Shown here in pieces: positions 1 through 8,143 of a DNA stretch of 64,000 bases. Numbering within the stretch: position 1 is the first letter of the stretch; each line of letters opens with the position of its first letter. The notes beneath the pieces were generated by a model. It saw only the letters and a program-made list of their open reading frames with translations, did no database searches and was not told where the DNA came from. Position numbers and translations under genes: made by a program. This DNA is from Lentzea alba (GTDB lineage Bacteria; Actinomycetota; Actinomycetes; Mycobacteriales; Pseudonocardiaceae): assembly GCF_011067745.1 (NCBI RefSeq), contig NZ_JAAMPJ010000010.1:367431-431430 (forward strand), read 5' to 3'.

Positions 1-791
1 GAAACCAGGTCGATCTCGTCCTGGGTCCACCGCCGCACGCTGGCCTGGTGCACCGCCATCGCGGCGACGAACCGGCCGCCGCGCAACAACGGCAGGCAGA
101 TCACCGCGCGAATGCCGGTGAGCCGGTACGCGGCGAGGTCTTCTGCGTCGAGCCGCGGGTCGTCGAGCGAGTCGACCACCACCCACGGCTCGCCCGCGCG
201 CATCGCGGCCAGCGCGCCGTTGCCGAACTCGCGCATCGCGAACCGCCCCGGCAACGGAGGCAGCCCGGTCGCGTGGTCGCCGCTCATGACGAAGTGGTTC
301 TCGTCCGCTTCCGTTCTGGCGTAAGCACACCGGTCGACGCCCAGGTGTTCGCCGAGCAACCGGGTCGCGAGCGACATCAGCTCTTCGGCGTCGTCGAGCA
401 GTTGCGACTCGCGGTCGAGGAGATCGAGGAACTGCTGCCGTTGCAACGCCGCCTGCCGTTCGGTCACGTCGATCAGCACGCCGCTGCGACCCGTGCCGTG
501 CACCCGCGTCTTCTCCAGCAACCACAGGAGATCACCGGACGCGGTGGTGACCCGGTACGTCGACTCGTAGTCCGCTGCCGACTCCCACCTGAGCCGTTCG
601 CTCGCCTCGCGGTCGTCGGGATGCGTGATCCCGGCCCAGAAACCGGGATCGTCGAACCAGCGCTGCCGGGGATGACCGAGGAGCCGCTCGGCGGAACGGG
701 ACAGGAAGGTGATGACACGAGTGCTGGAATCACCGCGCCACACCACGACCGCGAGATCGTCCACCAGCGCGGCGAGCTCCGAGTCGTTCAT
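1..791 (-). CDS. PAS-GAF sensor protein, C-terminal part beyond window edge
   Basis: An open frame starts at the ATG at 791 and runs without a stop to base 1, so 263 N-terminal residues are visible and the rest lies outside. Residues 1-115 read as a PAS fold ending in the usual PAC-like strand (GVLIDVTERQ). Residues 125-263 read as a GAF domain (GIRAVICLPLLRGGRF near the end). Such N-termini normally precede a histidine kinase or a PP2C/SpoIIE phosphatase, but that part is not seen. The gene follows the receiver-PP2C gene on the same strand after a 114-bp gap, so it may be the last member of the stress operon or have its own promoter. The start is fairly secure because an in-frame upstream ATG or GTG is lacking close by; the RBS is weak. 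Confidence 0.75.
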   Translation of the reverse strand, partial: MNDSELAALVDDLAVVVWRGDSSTRVITFLSRSAERLLGHPRQRWFDDPGFWAGITHPDDREASERLRWESAADYESTYRVTTASGDLLWLLEKTRVHGTGRSGVLIDVTERQAALQRQQFLDLLDRESQLLDDAEELMSLATRLLGEHLGVDRCAYARTEADENHFVMSGDHATGLPPLPGRFAMREFGNGALAAMRAGEPWVVVDSLDDPRLDAEDLAAYRLTGIRAVICLPLLRGGRFVAAMAVHQASVRRWTQDEIDLV

Positions 792-905
792 GTCATCCCC
801 ACGTCCCCCACAGCGGCTCCAGTGGAGGTGAACACCTGTCGGCTCAAGCGCACCTCGGCGAACGGGAACGACACTACTGGGAACACCGGTCGCCTGCCTT
901 TCGGT

Positions 906-2456
906 TCAGACACGTCGCAACAGCACCAGCGCGATGTCGTCCTGCTTGTCCGCGCCGAAGTCCGCGAGCAGCCGATCGGCGAGCTCGTCCATGTCACCGG
1001 TGGGCGACACGGCGGCCCTGAGCAGCTCCATGCCCTCGTCCAGGTCGGTGCCGGGACGTTCGACGAGCCCGTCGGTGGTGAGCAGCACCGTGGTCCCCTT
1101 CGGCAGCGGCACCTCGACCTCGTCCGGTCGCGCCAGACCCAGTCCCAGCAACGGACCTTTGACGGGCAGGTACCGCGCGCCCCGGTCGTCCGCGACGAGC
1201 GGCGGCACGTGGCCCGCGTTGGCGACGAGCATCGTGCCGGACCGCAGGTCGACGCTGAGCAGGCACACGGTGGTGAGCCCGCCCACCGGGTGGAAGCGGG
1301 CGAGCACGGTGTCGAGCCGGCGCAGGATCGTGGTCGGGGAGTGTCCTTCGACCGCGTAGGCGCGCAACGTGTGCCGCACCTCGCCCATGACGGTGGCCGC
1401 CTCGATCGAGTGCCCGCACACGTCGCCGATGGTGATCAGCATGCGGCCGTCGAGCTCGACGACGTCGTAGAAGTCGCCGCCGATCTCCGCGTTGCGCGAC
1501 GCGGGCAGGTAGCGGGCCGTCATCGGCAGCTCGGGGTGTTGCGGCAGCGTCCTGGGCAGCAGGCTGCGCTGCAGCGTCAGAGCGAGGGAGTGCTCCTCCG
1601 CGAACGCGCGCAGGCCTTCCGCGGCCAGCGCGGTCGCCTGGGCCAGCTGCCGCAGCAGGTTGCGGTCGTCGTCGGTGCGCACGGTGTCGGCGGCCACGAG
1701 GATGCCGGTCGGCGGCCGCGGCGGCTGCGTGCGGGCGAGCGCCGCCACTGTGGGCGCCGAGTCCCCTCGCCGCGGTCCGTCGACGAGCTTGGCGCCCACG
1801 CCCTGGTGTGCGGCGGACAGCCAGGTCCCGAGTTCCTCCGGCTCGGTGCGCGGCGTCGGCGAACCCCGCCGGCCGCCGGCCGAGGCAGCCCGGACCGCAC
1901 CGGACGGCGTGACGAGCACGGCGGTCGTCTCGGCGTCGAGGACGTCGGCGGCGCCGGCCGCCGCTGCCTGCACGAGCGCGTCGAACGTGGCGGCCGCGTT
2001 GATGGTGAGAGTGGCGGTCGTCAGGCGTTGGAGCCGGTCGGCCAGGTGTTCGGCGAGCGCGCGGGCGCGGTGGTAGCGCAACGCCGCCTCGACGTTGGCG
2101 ATCAGCTCACCGGGATCGAGCGGTTCGACCAGGTAGGCGTCCGCGCCGCGGCGCAGCCCGCTGATCTTGTCCTCGGTCTCGATGTGCATGGCGGAGATGA
2201 GCACGACCGGGATCGAGCTGGTGCGGGGATCCGCCTTGATCCGTTCCGTGACGTCGAACCCGCTCATGTCCGGCAGATGCACGTCGAGCAGGACCAGGTC
2301 GACCCGATGCGCCGCCAGCGCGCTGAGCGCCTCGGCCGCGGTGGCCGCCTCGATGACGGTGTGGCCGCTGCGGCGCAGCCAGCTGGCCGCGATGAACCTG
2401 CTGGCTTCGAGATCGTCCACGACCAGAACGTGGGCGGCGGTGGTGTCGGGCGTCAT
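906..2456 (-). CDS. Response regulator with GAF and SpoIIE-type PP2C phosphatase
   Basis: This is a 516-residue protein starting at the ATG at 2456, whose first bases overlap the stop of the preceding kinase gene (ATGA). Residues 6-120 form a complete receiver (VVDD acidic pair, phosphoacceptor Asp in LVLLDVHLPDMSG). Residues 150-290 are a GAF-like region. Residues 300-516 form a PP2C/SpoIIE phosphatase with the metal motifs GGDFYD, GDVCGH and DDIAL. Family knowledge says such proteins dephosphorylate STAS-domain anti-sigma antagonists when the receiver is phosphorylated, as RsbU and RsbP do in Bacillus. Overlap with the hybrid kinase gene suggests that kinase, or its relay, is the phosphate donor. 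An upstream in-frame extension to 2597 exists but lies inside the neighbouring gene and is Arg-rich noise. Confidence 0.9.
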   Translation of the reverse strand: MTPDTTAAHVLVVDDLEASRFIAASWLRRSGHTVIEAATAAEALSALAAHRVDLVLLDVHLPDMSGFDVTERIKADPRTSSIPVVLISAMHIETEDKISGLRRGADAYLVEPLDPGELIANVEAALRYHRARALAEHLADRLQRLTTATLTINAAATFDALVQAAAAGAADVLDAETTAVLVTPSGAVRAASAGGRRGSPTPRTEPEELGTWLSAAHQGVGAKLVDGPRRGDSAPTVAALARTQPPRPPTGILVAADTVRTDDDRNLLRQLAQATALAAEGLRAFAEEHSLALTLQRSLLPRTLPQHPELPMTARYLPASRNAEIGGDFYDVVELDGRMLITIGDVCGHSIEAATVMGEVRHTLRAYAVEGHSPTTILRRLDTVLARFHPVGGLTTVCLLSVDLRSGTMLVANAGHVPPLVADDRGARYLPVKGPLLGLGLARPDEVEVPLPKGTTVLLTTDGLVERPGTDLDEGMELLRAAVSPTGDMDELADRLLADFGADKQDDIALVLLRRV

Positions 2457-4192
2457 CGGATGTCCGTCCTTCGTACGGCGAACTGAGCATCTCGGACGGC
2501 GCGGCGCACGGTCTCGGAGGAGATCAGCGAGTGGTGCAGCAGAGCGGCGCCGAGGCCGTGGACGCCGCGGGCGAGACTGCCCGGGTCGTTGTCGCACACG
2601 ACGACCACGGGGACGTCCCTCAGGACGGGGTCGAGGCGCAGCACCGACAACACCGCGCTGCCGCTCATCAGCGGTGTGCTCGCGTTGAGCAGGATCAGGT
2701 CGGGCCGCCGCGACTTGGCCAGCGTCAGCGCGGTCCGGCCGTCGTCGGCTTCGAGGACCTCCTTCGCCAGGTCGCGCACCGCGTCGTGCAGCCGGTTCCT
2801 GGCGCCCGCGTCGCCGTCGGCGATCAGCACGCAGTCGACCGGCGCCGGCTGGACGGACTCGTCCTTCGCCGCGGGCAGCGTCACCACGACCTGCGTGCCG
2901 ACGCCGGGAGTGCTGTCCAGCGTCAGCGTGCCGCCGAGGATCTCCGCGAGCTTGCGCGCGTACGGCAGACCCAGCCCCGTGCCTCCCGCCCGGACCTGCA
3001 ACGGGCCTGGTACCTGGTAGAACTCCTCGAAGACCAAGCTCTGCTCGTCGGCGGGGATGCCGACGCCGGTGTCGGCGACCACGAGCTGGATCTCGTCCGC
3101 GCCCGGCCCGTGGCGCGCGGAGCAGCGGATCTCGCCGCGTTCGGTGAACTTCACCGCGTTGGAGACCACGTTGCGCAGCACCCGGACCAGCATCGTCTCG
3201 TCGGTGACCAGCAACGGCAGGTCCGGCACCGGGTCGACGACCAGCCGCACGTCACCGGAGCGCAGCAGCGGCTGGGTGGAGGCCCGCAGCCCGGCCAGCA
3301 CGTGTTCCAGCGACACCGGCGCCGGCTTCGGCCGCAGACCGCCGGACTCCGCCTTCGCCGTGTCCAGGAGCTCGTTGACCAGCGACAGCAACGTCATCGC
3401 GGACTCGTTGATCAGATCGACGTGATGGCGCTGGTCGTCGGTCATCGGATCACCGCCCGGCGCGGCGAGCAGCCGGGCCAGGCCCACGACCGAGTTGATC
3501 GGCGACCGCAGCTCGTGGCTGATGTTGGACCAGAACCTGATCCGCGCCGCGGCCGCCTCGCGCAGCTCGGCCGACTTGGCGTCGAGCTCGGCGTAGAGCG
3601 CGACCACGCCCTGGTTGGTCTGCTCCAACTCCTCGGACAGCTCCTGGTAGAGAGCGACGACACCGCGGTTGGTGTCCTCCAGCTCGCTGTTGAGCCGCTC
3701 CAGCTCCTTGCTCTTCTGCTCCAGGTTCTCCAGTGTTTCCAGCAGTTCCTGGTTCTGCACGCGCAGCTCGTCCAACGCGCTGCTGCCGTCCAGGTCGGCC
3801 CGCAGCGCGTGGCACTGTCGGGCGATGCGCGGGACGTCGGCGGGCTCGAAGTGCGCGTTCTTCACCAACGTGGCGCCGGTCGCGGTGACGAGCACGTCGT
3901 CCATCAACCGGCGCGCGGTGGTCCAGCCCGTGCCGGAGTCGGCCGACGCGGGGCCGTGCCAGTGCAGCTCGACCAGGAGCGCGGGCTGCGGTGCCGTCCG
4001 CAGCCGGAACACCGCCGTCGTCGTCACGTCCTGGCGCACCAGCTCCCGGCCGACGTCGCTGAGCGCGGTCGCCGTCCGGATCTGGTTCTGGCCGTCGAGC
4101 CCGGCGGCGGCCGCCACCTGACGCCCGCGCTGGCGCAGCAGGAACACGTCGGGCTCGGCCTTGATCACGAGCCGCAGCAGCTCGTCGTTCAT
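2453..4192 (-). CDS. Hybrid histidine kinase with RsbT-like N-terminus and mutated receiver
   Basis: 579 residues. Residues 1-110 resemble RsbT-type HATPases (RQRGRQVAAAAGLDGQNQIR, then ATALSDVGRELV) but lack clear G boxes. Residues 140-215 are a coiled coil with a duplicated TN(R/Q)GVVALY(Q/A)EL unit, a signalling helix. The histidine kinase core follows: H box FWSNISHELRSP with His226, N box NVVSNAVKF with Asn345, G1 DTGVGIP and G2 GGTGLGLPYA. The C-terminal receiver (residues 452-575) has Asn503 where the phosphoacceptor Asp is expected (LILLNASTPLMSG), so it cannot be phosphorylated in the usual way. The gene overlaps both neighbours by 4 bp, which implies translational coupling in the rsb operon. 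The likely target is the separate receiver-PP2C protein encoded next. Confidence 0.9.
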   Translation of the reverse strand: MNDELLRLVIKAEPDVFLLRQRGRQVAAAAGLDGQNQIRTATALSDVGRELVRQDVTTTAVFRLRTAPQPALLVELHWHGPASADSGTGWTTARRLMDDVLVTATGATLVKNAHFEPADVPRIARQCHALRADLDGSSALDELRVQNQELLETLENLEQKSKELERLNSELEDTNRGVVALYQELSEELEQTNQGVVALYAELDAKSAELREAAAARIRFWSNISHELRSPINSVVGLARLLAAPGGDPMTDDQRHHVDLINESAMTLLSLVNELLDTAKAESGGLRPKPAPVSLEHVLAGLRASTQPLLRSGDVRLVVDPVPDLPLLVTDETMLVRVLRNVVSNAVKFTERGEIRCSARHGPGADEIQLVVADTGVGIPADEQSLVFEEFYQVPGPLQVRAGGTGLGLPYARKLAEILGGTLTLDSTPGVGTQVVVTLPAAKDESVQPAPVDCVLIADGDAGARNRLHDAVRDLAKEVLEADDGRTALTLAKSRRPDLILLNASTPLMSGSAVLSVLRLDPVLRDVPVVVVCDNDPGSLARGVHGLGAALLHHSLISSETVRRAVRDAQFAVRRTDIR

Positions 4193-5226
4193 CCCGGCTT
4201 GCCCACCAGCACGCAGGCGTCGTCGTTGCGGACACCCGCTTCCCGCAACAGCGTGGCCGCGATCAGCAGGGGAGTGTCGGCGGCCAGGTCGCTGCCGTGG
4301 TCGGCACCCCACCGCTCGGTGAGGCCGTCGGAGTGCAGCACGACCACCGCCCCGTCCGGCACCGCGTAGTCGAACGACCGGATCGTGCGCGCGTGATGCC
4401 CGGCGACGCCCGGCACCGAGATCATCCCGTGCTTGCGGCCGTCGGCGAGCACGGCGGCGGCGATGTTGCCCAGCCCGCAGAACCGCGCGGTCCGGCGCAC
4501 GAGGTCGATCTCGGCCACCGCCACCGCGCCGCCCCTGGTGCCGCGCAGGGCGCCGTGAATCCGCCGGACCACCTCTTCCGGCGAACCGGTCGGCTGGTCG
4601 CGGAACACGCGGACCGCGGTGCCGGAAGCGGCGGCCGCCAGCGGGCCGTGACCGGACCCGTCGCACACCATCAGCACCAGCCGGTCCGGCGTCCGGCACA
4701 CCGCGTAGGCGTCACCGCACATCTCCAGCCCGCCGAACGGCCTGGTGACCCCGGCCGCGATCTCGTCGTCCCACTCCGGTTCGCGGTGCGCCGAAGGGAG
4801 AAAACGCGCCGTGAGGACCGTTCCCGAGCCGACGCGTGAGGTGATCGCGCAGGTGCTCGCCAGCCGGGCGACCGCGCCGAGCCCGACGCCCAGCGTCCCG
4901 GTGGTGGACTGCCCGTCCTGCTGGGCGAGGCCGAGGTCGGCGATGCCGGGACCGCGGTCCACCGCGACTATCTCGACCGCCGCCTCGCGCGTTCCGCGCA
5001 CCGACCGGAGCAGCACCACGCCTCGCTCGGCGTGCTTGACCAGGTTGGTCCCGACCTCGGTGACGGCCAGCCCGATCTCGGCCGTGCGGGTGGCGGCGAA
5101 GCCGAGTCGTTCCGCGAGCGACGTCGCCGCCCGGCGCGCCCGGCCGACCTCGGCGGGCTCCTCCACGGTCAGCCAGGCCACGTCCTGCACCAGTGGCAGG
5201 CAGCTCACACCGCTCACCGCTTCCAC
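4189..5226 (-). CDS. Fused anti-sigma-type HATPase and RsbX-like PP2C phosphatase
   Basis: 345 residues from the ATG at 5226. A GTG at 5217 would give the 4-bp GTGA overlap seen elsewhere in this operon and is an equally good start. Residues 15-145 form a GHKL ATPase of the RsbT/RsbW type (EIGLAVTEVGTNLVKHA as N box, DRGPGI as G1, TLGVGLGAV as G2). Residues 150-345 are a SpoIIE/RsbX-like PP2C domain (VCDGSGHGPLA, LHSDGL, NDDACVLV). Known relatives sit downstream of rsbRST; RsbX dephosphorylates RsbR and RsbS to reset the stressosome. The fusion with a kinase-like ATPase suggests one protein doing both phosphorylation and dephosphorylation of STAS partners, which is inference. Confidence 0.88.
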   Translation of the reverse strand: MEAVSGVSCLPLVQDVAWLTVEEPAEVGRARRAATSLAERLGFAATRTAEIGLAVTEVGTNLVKHAERGVVLLRSVRGTREAAVEIVAVDRGPGIADLGLAQQDGQSTTGTLGVGLGAVARLASTCAITSRVGSGTVLTARFLPSAHREPEWDDEIAAGVTRPFGGLEMCGDAYAVCRTPDRLVLMVCDGSGHGPLAAAASGTAVRVFRDQPTGSPEEVVRRIHGALRGTRGGAVAVAEIDLVRRTARFCGLGNIAAAVLADGRKHGMISVPGVAGHHARTIRSFDYAVPDGAVVVLHSDGLTERWGADHGSDLAADTPLLIAATLLREAGVRNDDACVLVGKPG

Positions 5227-5630
5227 TTGACCACCGTCACGACCGTGCCCCGTCCGACTTCCGTGTCGAGATCGAACTTGTCCACCAGCCGGCGCGCCCC
5301 GGACAGGCCCAGGCCGAGTCCCTGCCCGCTGCTCCAGCCGTCGGCCAGAGCCAGGTCGAGGTCCGCGATGCCGGGCCCGTCGTCGTGGAACGAGGCGCGC
5401 ACACCCGGTCGCGGTCCGTCGTGCACCTCCTCGACGAGAGCGAACCCGCCACCGCCGTAGACCAGGGTGTTGCGGGCGAGCTCGCTGGCCGCCGTCACCA
5501 GTTTCGTCTGGTCGACCAGGGAAAGCTTCATCCGCTGCGCGTAGGCGCGCACCAGTTGCCGCACTCGCACGACGTCGTCGTCACCGGTGATCGGTACGCG
5601 CTCAGGCCCCTGCGTCGGGGACGGCATCAC
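5214..5630 (-). CDS. rsbT: RsbT-like serine kinase (stressosome switch protein)
   Basis: 138 residues. Two starts are possible: GTG at 5630, overlapping the rsbS stop as GTGA, or ATG at 5627. The fold is a small GHKL ATPase: N box ASELARNTLVYGGGG, G1 DDGPGI and G2 GQGLGLGLSGARRLVDKF. Sequence and neighbours match RsbT, which phosphorylates RsbR and RsbS in the stressosome and, once released, activates a downstream PP2C phosphatase. It lies directly after rsbR and rsbS, in the canonical order. The downstream gene overlaps its end by 4 or 13 bp. The likely target after release is the HATPase-PP2C, hybrid kinase or receiver-PP2C protein encoded next, since no rsbU gene sits beside it. Confidence 0.9.
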   Translation of the reverse strand: MMPSPTQGPERVPITGDDDVVRVRQLVRAYAQRMKLSLVDQTKLVTAASELARNTLVYGGGGFALVEEVHDGPRPGVRASFHDDGPGIADLDLALADGWSSGQGLGLGLSGARRLVDKFDLDTEVGRGTVVTVVKWKR

Positions 5631-6001
5631 GCGTCCCGCCCGCGCCGGGCGGTGAGCTGGCCCAGGATCTTCATCCCGCGCTCCAGGTCGAGCGCGGTGC
5701 GCACGCCGTCCAGCGTCAGGCCGAGCTCGACCAGCGTGATGGCGACCGCGGGACGCATGCCCACCACCACGGTGTCCGCGTCGAACAGGCGCGAGATGGA
5801 CGCGATCGTGGCGAACATCCGTCCGATGAACGAGTCGACGATCTCCACGGCGGAGATGTCGATGACCACCCCGTGCGCACCGGTGGAGCTGATCTTCTCC
5901 GCCAGGTCCTCCTGCAGCGCGAGCACGCTCTGGTCCTGCAGGTCGATCTGGATGGAGACCAGCAGGACGTCACCGATCTTGAGAATCGGCACCCGCTCCA
6001 T
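5627..6001 (-). CDS. rsbS: RsbS-like STAS domain stressosome core protein
   Basis: 124 residues, a single STAS domain. The start ATG at 6001 shares one base with the rsbR stop (TGATG). The motif VVIDISAVEIVDSFIGRM around residues 46-62 matches the conserved loop of RsbS, and the Ser of the DIS triplet (residue 50) or Ser57 is the candidate phosphorylation site. In known systems RsbS forms the stressosome core with RsbR and holds RsbT until phosphorylated. The gene lies between rsbR and rsbT with overlapping ends, so the three proteins are probably made in fixed proportion. Confidence 0.9.
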   Translation of the reverse strand: MERVPILKIGDVLLVSIQIDLQDQSVLALQEDLAEKISSTGAHGVVIDISAVEIVDSFIGRMFATIASISRLFDADTVVVGMRPAVAITLVELGLTLDGVRTALDLERGMKILGQLTARRGRDA

Positions 6002-6861
6002 CAGACGTCCTCGCCGGCCGGCCGGCGCACGACGTGAACGCCCTCGCGGCGCAGCGCATGCCGCAGGGCGTCGGCGAGCGACGCCTTGGTGACGATGTCC
6101 CCGAACTCGATGCCCAGTGCCACGATCGTCTGGGCGATCTGCGGCCGGATGCCGGACACGATGCACTCGGCGCCCATCAGCCGCGCGGCGACCACGGTCT
6201 TGAGCAGGTGCTGTGCCACCTGGGTGTCGACCGCGAGCACACCGGTGATGTCGATGATCGCGTGCTCGGACCCGGTCTCCACCAACGCTTCGAGCAGCTT
6301 CTCCATCACGATCTGGGTCCGCTCGGAGTCCAGCGTGCCGACCAGCGGCACCGCCAGCACGCCCTCCCACAGCTTGACCACCGGCGTGGTCAGTTCGAGC
6401 AACTGCTCGGCCTGCTCCCGGATGATCTCCTCGCGGGCGCGGGCGTAGGACTCGAACGTCCACAACCCCAAGGCGTCCAGCAACCCGGAGAACGTCATGA
6501 GCTGCCGGAACAGCTGGGGGTCTTCGTCGTTCTCGGCCAGGTCGAACACGGTGCGCTTGAGGGAGAACACGCTCGACGCCGTTTCCGACGGGGTGAAGCC
6601 CGCCCGCACCCGTGCGCGGGAGTACTCCTCCAGCAACGCCCTGATCTCGGCGAAGTCGGCTCCGGCGAGGTCACGGCCGTCGGTGCCGACGAGCGGCAGC
6701 ACCACGTCGTAGAGCTCGCGGAAGTCCCTGGCCAGCTCCTGCCGCGTGGCCCGGCCGCGCAGCACCGCCGCCACCTCGGCCACCCACTTCTCGACCACCG
6801 TGTCGGCGTTGGCACGCAACAACTCCGTCAGTGCCTGTCCGTGTTCCACGTCTGCGGTCAC
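6001..6861 (-). CDS. rsbR: RsbR-like stressosome sensor with C-terminal STAS domain
   Basis: 286 residues, first gene of the operon. The start is a GTG at 6861 behind a strong AGGAGG six bases upstream. The N-terminal 150 residues are helical and Leu/Arg-rich (WVAEVAAVLRGRATRQ onward), like the non-haem globin or RsbRD sensor halves of RsbR paralogues. Residues 160-275 form a STAS domain (HAIIDITGVLAVDTQVAQHL), with Thr in the DIT triplet as the usual RsbT target. Proteins of this type build the 1.8-MDa stressosome with RsbS and release RsbT under stress. No haem or flavin ligand is obvious, so the signal is unknown. Confidence 0.9.
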   Translation of the reverse strand: MTADVEHGQALTELLRANADTVVEKWVAEVAAVLRGRATRQELARDFRELYDVVLPLVGTDGRDLAGADFAEIRALLEEYSRARVRAGFTPSETASSVFSLKRTVFDLAENDEDPQLFRQLMTFSGLLDALGLWTFESYARAREEIIREQAEQLLELTTPVVKLWEGVLAVPLVGTLDSERTQIVMEKLLEALVETGSEHAIIDITGVLAVDTQVAQHLLKTVVAARLMGAECIVSGIRPQIAQTIVALGIEFGDIVTKASLADALRHALRREGVHVVRRPAGEDV

Positions 6862-6987
6862 TCGAGCCTCCTCAGGCCCTGACGCGCAGGCAGACGTCCG
6901 CCGGCTGAGCGCAGGGCAACGGTTTCGTGGCCGGCTGCGTTCTCAACCTCGGCCGCCACTGCAGCGACCGTCACGGATCAGCGCATC
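6862..6987 (-). promoter_or_regulatory. Leader and probable promoter region of the rsb operon
   Basis: This 126-bp stretch separates the rsbR start from the convergently unrelated VanZ-RDD gene end. It holds the rsbR RBS (AGGAGG just above 6861) and must contain the promoter for the seven-gene minus-strand operon, since every downstream junction overlaps or is short. I could not pick out a convincing -35/-10 pair. Confidence 0.4.
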
Positions 6988-8079
6988 CTAATCACGAGCG
7001 AGCTCAGCGGCCGTCGGTGGCCGCCGTTCGGGCGAGTGCTCGGCCGGCACGTCGCGCGTGCGGGCCGCGTGTTCGTGCCAGCCTCGTTGGTCGCGCCGGA
7101 ACACCGGGACGGCGAACGCCGCGAAGGCGAACAACGCCACGACGACGACGTCCAGCCGGCCGATGTCGATCAGTGGTGACACGACGATCGCGTAGGTGAA
7201 AAGCCCGGTCACGCCGAGCAGTTCGCGTACCGCGATCTGCAGCGGGTTGGCGGGCGACCTGTCCTCGCTGCGGATCCGGTAGCGCATGAGCCATCCGCCG
7301 ATGGTCTTGCCACGCGCCACGGCCGGCAGCACCACGCGGAACGCCACCAGCACGCAGAGGGCCCAGCGCGGGTCGGAGTGCAGCACCAGCGTGGTGATGA
7401 CGAGCACCAGCATGAGCTCGGTGACCAGCCCGAGCAGCCTGCGGGGCACGGTCACGGTGTCGGCCGGGGCGGTCGACTCGTCGGATCCGGGGACCTTGGG
7501 CACCACGAGCGCGGCCGGCCCCACCATCCACCCCAGCAGGCCGCCGAAGGTGTTGGAGATCAGGTCGTCCACGTCCGCGATCCGGTACGGGCAGGCGTAG
7601 TAGCCGAAGTTGCCGGTGTACTGCACCACTTCCACGGCGAGCGACACGCCCAGCGCGATGGCGATGACGGCCAGTGGGCCCTTGCCGTAAGCCTTGCGCA
7701 GCACCACACCCAGCGGCACGAACAGCGCGACGTTGAACAACTGCTGCAGGAACGCCTGCGACCGCACCATCGCCGCGACGCCGGAACGTTCGTTGGCCGC
7801 CATGTTGTTGTTCATGTCGGTCCACCACTGGAACGGAACGGTGGACAGCATCTGCTCGCCCTGGCACACCCGCGCCGGGTCGTCGGGGAACGGCAGGAAG
7901 ATCAGCGCCAGCGCGACGAGCCCGTAGGCGAGCAGCCCGTACAGCACGAACGCCCGCCGCGGCTCCACCCGCCCGAAGCGCCAGTAGTGCAGCGACACCA
8001 GGGGGACGAGCACCAGCAGGCCGATGCCCACGAACGCCAGGAAACCGGTCCGCGCGGTTTCCCAGTACGACGCCATCAT
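6988..8079 (-). CDS. VanZ-like and RDD domain membrane protein
   Basis: 363 residues from the ATG at 8079 (a second ATG follows at 8076). The N-terminal half has four or five hydrophobic helices with the VanZ hallmark FNVALFVPLGVVLRKAYG and the following EVVQYTGNFGYYACPYRIADVDD, ending in NTFGGLLGW. The second half carries an RDD-type helical bundle (VARGKTIGGWLMRYRI, then VRELLGV). VanZ proteins are linked to teicoplanin resistance and lipid or phosphatase functions; RDD domains are found in transport proteins. The fusion recurs in actinomycetes but has no assigned role. The C-terminus is a charged cytoplasmic tail. The gene stands alone, between the rsb operon promoter and the spermidine-synthase-like gene. 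Confidence 0.8.
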   Translation of the reverse strand: MMASYWETARTGFLAFVGIGLLVLVPLVSLHYWRFGRVEPRRAFVLYGLLAYGLVALALIFLPFPDDPARVCQGEQMLSTVPFQWWTDMNNNMAANERSGVAAMVRSQAFLQQLFNVALFVPLGVVLRKAYGKGPLAVIAIALGVSLAVEVVQYTGNFGYYACPYRIADVDDLISNTFGGLLGWMVGPAALVVPKVPGSDESTAPADTVTVPRRLLGLVTELMLVLVITTLVLHSDPRWALCVLVAFRVVLPAVARGKTIGGWLMRYRIRSEDRSPANPLQIAVRELLGVTGLFTYAIVVSPLIDIGRLDVVVVALFAFAAFAVPVFRRDQRGWHEHAARTRDVPAEHSPERRPPTAAELARD

Positions 8080-8143
8080 GAGCGGTCCTGTGCCCGGTGG
8101 CGTTCTCCGGCAAACCAAGATCGGCGAGAATGCGCCGAACGGG

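Noticed and set aside
48..4369. Very long plus-strand frames opposite the stress operon (812 and 612 codons)
   Set aside because: They are antisense shadows of high-GC genes: composition is Arg/Gln/Val-rich, no motifs, and the minus strand has complete, motif-bearing, overlapping genes.
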